A stretch of DNA of 64,000 bases, taken from NCBI GenBank assembly GCA_036245525.1, contig BTPG01000002.1:163395876-163459875 (forward strand), in the 5' to 3' direction. Numbering within the stretch: position 1 is the first letter of the stretch; every line of letters starts with the position of its first letter. Positions 59,388-64,000 of the stretch are shown here, piece after piece. This DNA comes from Semisulcospira habei (taxonomy: Eukaryota > Mollusca > Gastropoda > Semisulcospiridae). A model generated the notes under the pieces. It searched no databases, was not told where the DNA came from, and saw nothing but the letters and a program-made list of their open reading frames with translations. Both the position numbers and the translations under genes were made by a program.

Positions 59388-61833
59388 CTCGCCGCATGAG
59401 GTCGCAGTTTGCCGCCACTGTCATCGCGTTGACCGAGGTGTGGTAGGCTGCGCGGTTGCAAGACACGGTCAAGGCCAAGATGTCGGTCAAGAGCGGTGCG
59501 ATGGTAGGGCTCCAAGCTTCCTCCACCCGTCGAACTATCGCCTGAGTCGCCAAGTCCAAGAACCCGGCCGAAGCTAGCGCATTGCGGATGAGTACCGCCG
59601 TCTTAGTCAGTCCAGGGGGGAGTACCGCTCTTTCTTTTTGTCGAGTAAGGCCCGCACAGGAAGTCGCTGAGGGATCCACCTCCGGCAGAGGGCAAGCAAA
59701 GGCCTGAGAGTGTCCTGCGTACCACTTCTGCTGGAAAGCTATCATGAGGTCCGCCGGCCACTTGTGGTCCGAGAAGAATCCCGTATCTCCAAGCGAACCC
59801 TGCAGTAGATGAGTCGACAGGGCATCCCGGATGTCGCGAAATCCAGGCGGTTGCGGTAGAGACTTGAAGCGCTTGGCGTGACGCTCCGCGTCCACAAAGG
59901 CCGAGGCTCTCTTCTTCGCCGGTGGAGAAGGAGGGCAGTCTTCCGCCGGTAAGGTAGCGGCAATAAGTCTCGCCGCTTCGTCTAACGCACGCATGGTCTC
60001 CGTTCTGTGTCCGAACGACGCTGGGGGAACATCCGTTTCCCCTGGAGAATCCGAGTGCAGGCTCGGCGCGGCGTCCAACCAGGCGGACACCGAGTCTCCA
60101 GGAGTCAGGCTGACGGAGTCCAGCCCACGAGCGGCGCTTCCAAGCTTGTCTGAAGCCCTCCCGGGATCTGCGGGTGCCAGAGGTGTCGTGTGGCGCCGCG
60201 GCGACGAAGCCATGTTGGGAAGAGGAGGTCTTCCACCGGGTGCAGAAGGCGAACTCCTGGGAGCACGGTGCACCCGCGGCGAGCGGCTGTGACGCGAAGA
60301 GCGGGAACTGTGCGAAGTCCGCCGGGACCGACGTGAGTCCTGTTTTGTCCGAGTCGCTGAGCGGCGCCTATCCCGGGGTTCCCGTGAGGCGTGACGACGA
60401 AAGGAACGAGGGCTAACATGACGGTAAGAGTCCACTGTACTGGCGTGCCGTCTCGGACTCGATCTCCTTTGAGTGTCTCTGCGTGGTAAGGGGTAGCAAC
60501 TCGAGTCCGAAGAGCTAAGCTCTCTCGAACGAAAGCGGCGATCAGGATCCCGACGTGATGTCGAGGGTCGTCTTTCCCAACTATATCTGCCGTGTGTGCT
60601 GTGGCCCCGCGCTCGGAAAGGCGAAACAGAAGCATCACCCCTAACCTGGGATCGGGAGGTAGTGCGCGTGTCCAAACCCGGCCTGTCCACCCTGCGGGGG
60701 CCTGCGTCTCGCAAAGGCGGAAAGCTCTCTGTCTGTCGATTGTCCGCTCTATCGTGCGGCGAGGTGGCTACCAAGGTCGCACTCGAGGGCGTGTATCTCT
60801 GCTCATAATGGACCAGAGTCCCGGACAGCCGTCCCTCCCGCAGGCGCTTATACTTGTCGAGCCTGCGATCTTCTGAGCGAGCGAAGTCTGGTAGCGTCGT
60901 GGTGTCGCCAAGTGCCGCCATCTCTGCGGCCTTATCAATGGTAGCCGTTACTAGCACTAACGACGTGTCAGCTAACTCACCCGCTGACGCATTTCCAGGT
61001 TCCGGTGCCTTCTCCGCCACAGGTAAAGGCCCTGCCTTGGGCCCCCCAAGGGTGTCCGTGGTCGTCTCTAAGGATCGATCTCTCGGAGGAGACCTATGGT
61101 CTCTGCGGGACAACGAAGTCCCTACGTAACCTCTAGAGGCCTCTGACCGGCGCTCTCTGGTAGGCTTTGTACACTCTCCGCGGGACAACACAGTCTCTGT
61201 CACCGACTTGGGGCCCACCTTCGTACATTTGGACGTCTCCGCCCCGTGACTACTGCCAGGACTGGAATGGTCTCTGCGGGACAACGAAGTCCCTGTCACT
61301 GGCTTAGGTCCCACCTTTGGGCCACCGGTCGTCTGAGACCGGTCACTTTTGCGAGGCCTGGAATAGTCTCTGCGGGACAACGAAGTCCCTGTTACTGACT
61401 TTGGTCCCACCTGTGGGCCTCCGGTCGTCTCAGCCAGTTTACTTCTGCGAGGCCTGGGATAGTCACTGCGGGTCAACGAAGCCCCTGTTACTGACTTAGG
61501 TTCCACCTGTGGGCCTCCGGCCGTCTCAGCCGGGTTATTTCTGCTAGGCCTGGAATAGTCTCTGCGGGACAACGAAGTCCCTGTGACTGACTGGGTTTTC
61601 TCCTTAGGGCTGGCCGTCCGCGTCGGTCGGTCTTGCATAGGCGTCGGACGCTCCCTGCAGTAGAAACGCCACAGGTCTGACCACGCTTCTTCCGGCCATG
61701 AGGCGCAGACATCACAAGTATGGGTGGAATCGCAGCCGGAGCAGGGAAGGCAAAACTCGTGTTCATCTGAGGGCCACTGAAAATCCCGACACATCGTGCA
61801 GGTACGAACCTGGTATCTGAAACAAGATAGCAT
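59026..61833 (-). CDS. DIRS-3 gag-like protein with 32-residue repeats
   Basis: The preferred start is the ATG at 61831-61833 (MLSCFRYQVRTCTMC); a longer frame begins with TTG at 61872. The N-terminal Cys module (CTMC, HEFCLPCSGC, CDVC) matches DIRS-2 and the DIRS-1 remnant. It is followed by five to six tandem 32-residue repeats with SVTGTSLSRRDYSRP and TTGGPQVGPK, absent from DIRS-2. An Arg/Ser-rich region follows, then the shared C-terminal part (GFFSDHKWPADLMIAFQQKW, LTKTAVLIRNALASAGF) and an Arg/Gly tail RPFGRGRAR. No break is visible. Confidence 0.87.
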   Translation of the reverse strand: MLSCFRYQVRTCTMCRDFQWPSDEHEFCLPCSGCDSTHTCDVCASWPEEAWSDLWRFYCRERPTPMQDRPTRTASPKEKTQSVTGTSLSRRDYSRPSRNNPAETAGGPQVEPKSVTGASLTRSDYPRPRRSKLAETTGGPQVGPKSVTGTSLSRRDYSRPRKSDRSQTTGGPKVGPKPVTGTSLSRRDHSSPGSSHGAETSKCTKVGPKSVTETVLSRGECTKPTRERRSEASRGYVGTSLSRRDHRSPPRDRSLETTTDTLGGPKAGPLPVAEKAPEPGNASAGELADTSLVLVTATIDKAAEMAALGDTTTLPDFARSEDRRLDKYKRLREGRLSGTLVHYEQRYTPSSATLVATSPHDRADNRQTESFPPLRDAGPRRVDRPGLDTRTTSRSQVRGDASVSPFRARGHSTHGRYSWERRPSTSRRDPDRRFRSRELSSSDSSCYPLPRRDTQRRSSPRRHASTVDSYRHVSPRSFRRHASREPRDRRRSATRTKQDSRRSRRTSHSSRSSRHSRSPRVHRAPRSSPSAPGGRPPLPNMASSPRRHTTPLAPADPGRASDKLGSAARGLDSVSLTPGDSVSAWLDAAPSLHSDSPGETDVPPASFGHRTETMRALDEAARLIAATLPAEDCPPSPPAKKRASAFVDAERHAKRFKSLPQPPGFRDIRDALSTHLLQGSLGDTGFFSDHKWPADLMIAFQQKWYAGHSQAFACPLPEVDPSATSCAGLTRQKERAVLPPGLTKTAVLIRNALASAGFLDLATQAIVRRVEEAWSPTIAPLLTDILALTVSCNRAAYHTSVNAMTVAANCDLMRRDAVLQACSLPSEIKNQLRRAPLGNELLFGPHWQSVKESSKELWPTRFAPPRFPTTRRPAGRGLRTTRPSGRPFTSRGRLPPRQPAFGRPRRPKPGPADAPVPAPAWPRPARRPFGRGRAR
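61090..61610 (-). repeat. 96-bp tandem repeats coding for the gag repeat
   Basis: TCTCTGCGGGACAACGAAGT recurs at about 61268, 61364, 61460 (one change) and 61556, exactly 96 bp apart, with weaker units at about 61097 and 61182. The period keeps the reading frame (32 codons). Confidence 0.88.
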
Positions 61834-61872
61834 AATGAAGGACGAGCGAGCGTGGCCTCTAAGGACACGCAA

Positions 61873-62294
61873 GAAGTGACTGCGCGCAAAATGTATCGAG
61901 CCTACTCGAAAAACGAAGCGAGTGCACCAAACGTGCCGACGCTCGGCGCTCTTTCCCCCCCAGAGCGCCGGTCGAGGGCATGTACCGAGATGTTACCTGG
62001 CCATGTCGAGACCGGTGTCAACCCACGTCTGTCCAGCGAAGTGAAGACCCCGACGCAAGAGATCGCTCGCCGCGAAGTCCGACCGGGCAGCAAGTCGAAG
62101 CAGTGCTCAGAAACCGCAAGGCCCAGTCCCCACTGCTAAGTCTCCCGTCACCAGAAACCGCCAGGCACAGTGTCGAACAGACCCAGGCGAAGACAAGTAG
62201 CCGCCGAGTGAAGGCGCAATCCAACCAAGGTCGAAGACCGGTTCAAGTCAGCAGGAGCACGAAGTGGACACAACCGAACTCGGCGCCAGCTAAG
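61873..62294 (-). other. DIRS-3 5' leader
   Basis: About 420 bp between the gag start and the 5' terminal repeat. No protein is supported. It should contain the transcription start; no box is recognised. Confidence 0.5.
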
Positions 62295-62493
62295 AACTAA
62301 ACTGAGGTATGACGGGTATTTTCGCACCGGATGGGAAGAAGGGGAGGCTATTCTGGCGGGGGCCTATTCTATGGCGCCCCACTCCTGCCAACGATACCGT
62401 ATACGGACACAACCAAATTTGGCTAAAATTAGGCTAGCTAAGAACCATTCCCTAAGTGTAATACCATCGGTAATGTGTTTTGAGAAAACAAAT
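62295..62493. repeat. DIRS-3 inverted terminal repeat, 5' side
   Basis: Reverse complement of the left repeat from TTACCGATGGTATTAC inward, ending TGTTTTGAGAAAACAAAT. Confidence 0.9.
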
Positions 62494-63061
62494 GACACAG
62501 CAGCCCTGGCGAGTGAATTTTTTATTTGGCGAGTAAAAAAAAATACTCACTCGCCAAATGCGAGTGCGCTCGTGCGTTTTTCAATCCAACGGCTAACCGC
62601 CAGCCGAACATCAGGTACGCCGGCGCGTGACCTGACCGCACCGCGAGTCGCCTAACATCACTTTGCGGCAGTAGCCTAACACGTCATTCGAACTGTGCGT
62701 ACCATTAACCAGTGGTCGGTGACAGTCGTTCTATTTTTAGTGACGAATTGGTTCGTTTAGCGGCTCGCTCAGTCGCGGCTGCGTTCAGAATTGACCCGAC
62801 GCCGGCGTCCGTGCGAGTGTAACAGGGCGGGCAAACTGTTAGTTTATGTGTGGTGTCAGCATGTTATTACAAAGTGCGCGCTACATGTTGAACGTGTTAC
62901 TTGCTGTGACGTCACCGTACATACTATTATGGGATACGGCATCGTGAGTTTCGCTTTCGATCTAGAACGAAGTTGTACATGGCGGAGAAAAAGCAAAGGA
63001 AGAGCTGGAATGCTTCGGATTCTTTAATCCGGCACCGTCTGATCTTGATAATCGCTAAGAG
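62494..63061. repeat. MITE-like CAGCCCTG repeat and unassigned DNA
   Basis: CAGCCCTGGCGAGTGAATTT at 62506 and ACTCGCCAAATGCGAGTGCG at 62551-62570 match the repeat at 27039-27134. The remainder to 63061 has no clear frame; a short ATG frame near 62979 (MAEKKQRKSWN) stops after about 28 codons. Confidence 0.5.
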
Positions 63062-63390
63062 TTGAAGAAAGTTGCACTTCGACATCTCCATCGACAAGCG
63101 ACAGTACCAGAAATGCTACCCCTAGGCCGTGTGTGGCACCGCCGCTACGAACAGTTTTCAGAGTCCATGGCTGTGCTGAGTGTATTTCCATGGCTAAAGC
63201 TCGACGGCACTCGAATGGCATGCGCAATGTGCACTGAGGCAAACTCAAAAAGCAAGTCCAGAAATTTGAACAGAAATAAGTTTGTCAGTTTTTTTTTAAT
63301 CGTGGTCGATCCATCTTCTGGTACACAGTTATTAGGCAAACATTGGAGAAACACGTCTCAGTTCAGAGTGGTTAAACGGGTTGAAACTAA
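63062..63390 (+). pseudogene. possible BED/hAT-type zinc-finger fragment
   Basis: The segment at about 63150-63255 encodes VLSVFPWLKLDGTRMACAMC. The FPWL...C-x-x-C arrangement recalls the BED or TTF-type finger at the N-terminus of hAT transposases and their host derivatives. The following His/Cys pair is not visible, and the frame then runs into a CA repeat. Its association with the hAT-like CAGCCCTG repeat is only suggestive. Confidence 0.25.
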
Positions 63391-63406
63391 CTTTGAAGTA
63401 CATCAG

Positions 63407-63408
<2 letters not shown>

Positions 63409-63470
<62 letters not shown>
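63409..63470. repeat. (CA)~31 microsatellite
   Basis: Uninterrupted CA/AC dinucleotides; a shorter ACACAC run occurs near 63661-63673. Confidence 0.95.
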
Positions 63471-63474
<4 letters not shown>

Positions 63475-63734
63475 AGACAAGTCACACTTCGGTTGTCAAT
63501 CTGCCGCGTTCAGCAGAAAACGCTATATTCTCTGTTACAATACATTATCAAACGATCATACAAATAAATAAATAGAGATCTTTTTTTCTGTGTGTGAGAG
63601 AGCTAGGGAGACAGGCTTTTGCGCGATAGCTCACCAGTTAAAGAATCAGATCATGGAAAGGACACACACACACACTGTCACAACACATTAATTTTTTAAA
63701 GAGGAGAGAGCGAAATGAGATAATTTATTTTCAT

Positions 63735-64000
63735 GATTGATTGATTGTACATTGTTTATCGTCCAGACAGCAACAAGGCTTTCTCAGGACGTGCCTGCAC
63801 TGCTTGTGAAAAAAAAAAAAAGAAACAGAATATTGAATGTATGTCGCCAGCCGGTCCAATACGTTAAATAAACCTACGCCATGGGGCCCAAATAAAGCTA
63901 AGACCATTTAGCAACACACATCCAATATCAAGAGCTGCAGGCAGTGCAGACAGTTGGGAAAGTTTTAAAAAGAGAAATACAGGTGAATGGACCAAGGGTA
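63735..64000 (-). mobile_element. second copy of the SINE-like element, cut by window end
   Basis: It matches 27469 onward: GATTGATTGATTGTA, CAGCAACAAGGCTTTCTCAG, an A-rich run, CGCCAGCCGGTCCAATACG and AGGTGAATGGACCAAGGGTA at the window edge. The 5' end (minus strand) lies beyond the window. Confidence 0.85.

Larger units (their letters stand above)
55565..62493 (-). mobile_element. DIRS-3: apparently intact DIRS-type retrotransposon (6.9 kb)
   Basis: Termini are AAATAAATTTTTC on the left and ...GAGAAAACAAAT on the right. Terminal repeats, an ICR (55829-55927) and open gag, RT/RNase H and recombinase frames are present on the minus strand. It is a different lineage from DIRS-2: the terminal repeats share only the ACCGATGNNATNAC core, while the proteins are clearly homologous. 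No target duplication beyond AAAT. Confidence 0.93.

Noticed and set aside
63062..63571. His-Thr repeat as part of a protein
   Set aside because: It is the (CA)n microsatellite; only the upstream FPWL...CxxC segment was kept as a weak candidate.
63619..63660. tRNA-derived SINE head (TAGCTCACCAGTTAAAG)
   Set aside because: It resembles an A box but no B box, tail or flanking duplication follows.

Overview
The window looks like repeat-dominated nuclear DNA of a lophotrochozoan animal, most likely a marine mollusc. This rests on the mix of DIRS-type, RTE-type, L2-type and RNase H-bearing LINE retrotransposons, on LINE/SINE tails of the GTTAAACCCAAATAAC type, and on GT-AG exon candidates. There are no operons, rRNA, tRNA or CRISPR signals. 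The species assignment is inference.

Layout on the + strand: 1-2.88 kb, 3' part of an RTE element. 2.9-4.3 kb, unique DNA with two phase-compatible exon candidates and three hairpins. 4.34-13.08 kb, decayed DIRS element (DIRS-1, minus) carrying a truncated RTE. 13.1-17.6 kb, LINE RNase H remnant split by a Tigger/pogo-like MITE, microsatellites, a ~170-bp tandem repeat and a 72-bp satellite. 17.6-26.5 kb, L2 element (minus) containing a full-length, apparently intact LINE with RNase H (17.87-23.88 kb). 27.4-34.3 kb, second L2 copy (plus) containing a SINE-like insertion and a full-length RTE. 34.8-37.2 kb, RTE remnant with GATA tail plus duplications. 37.3-55.3 kb, a background in which an 18-bp box (TGWACATAACTTTACAAC or its complement) recurs about every 175-180 bp. 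It is interrupted by a TTAA-flanked transposon, a split RTE copy, a direct-repeat unit and DIRS-2 (46.91-53.43 kb). 55.57-62.49 kb, DIRS-3. 62.5-64 kb, MITE, possible BED-finger fragment, CA microsatellite and a SINE-like copy.

DIRS-2 and DIRS-3 keep gag, RT/RNase H and tyrosine recombinase frames open, with inverted terminal repeats and the internal complementary region diagnostic of DIRS elements. The RTE copies supply many clean target-site duplications, so the nesting order can be read. The only possible host gene is a set of small minus-strand exons (about 55.0, 45.7 and 45.3/40.4 kb) set among the phased boxes; I do not recognise its product and it carries a stop codon.
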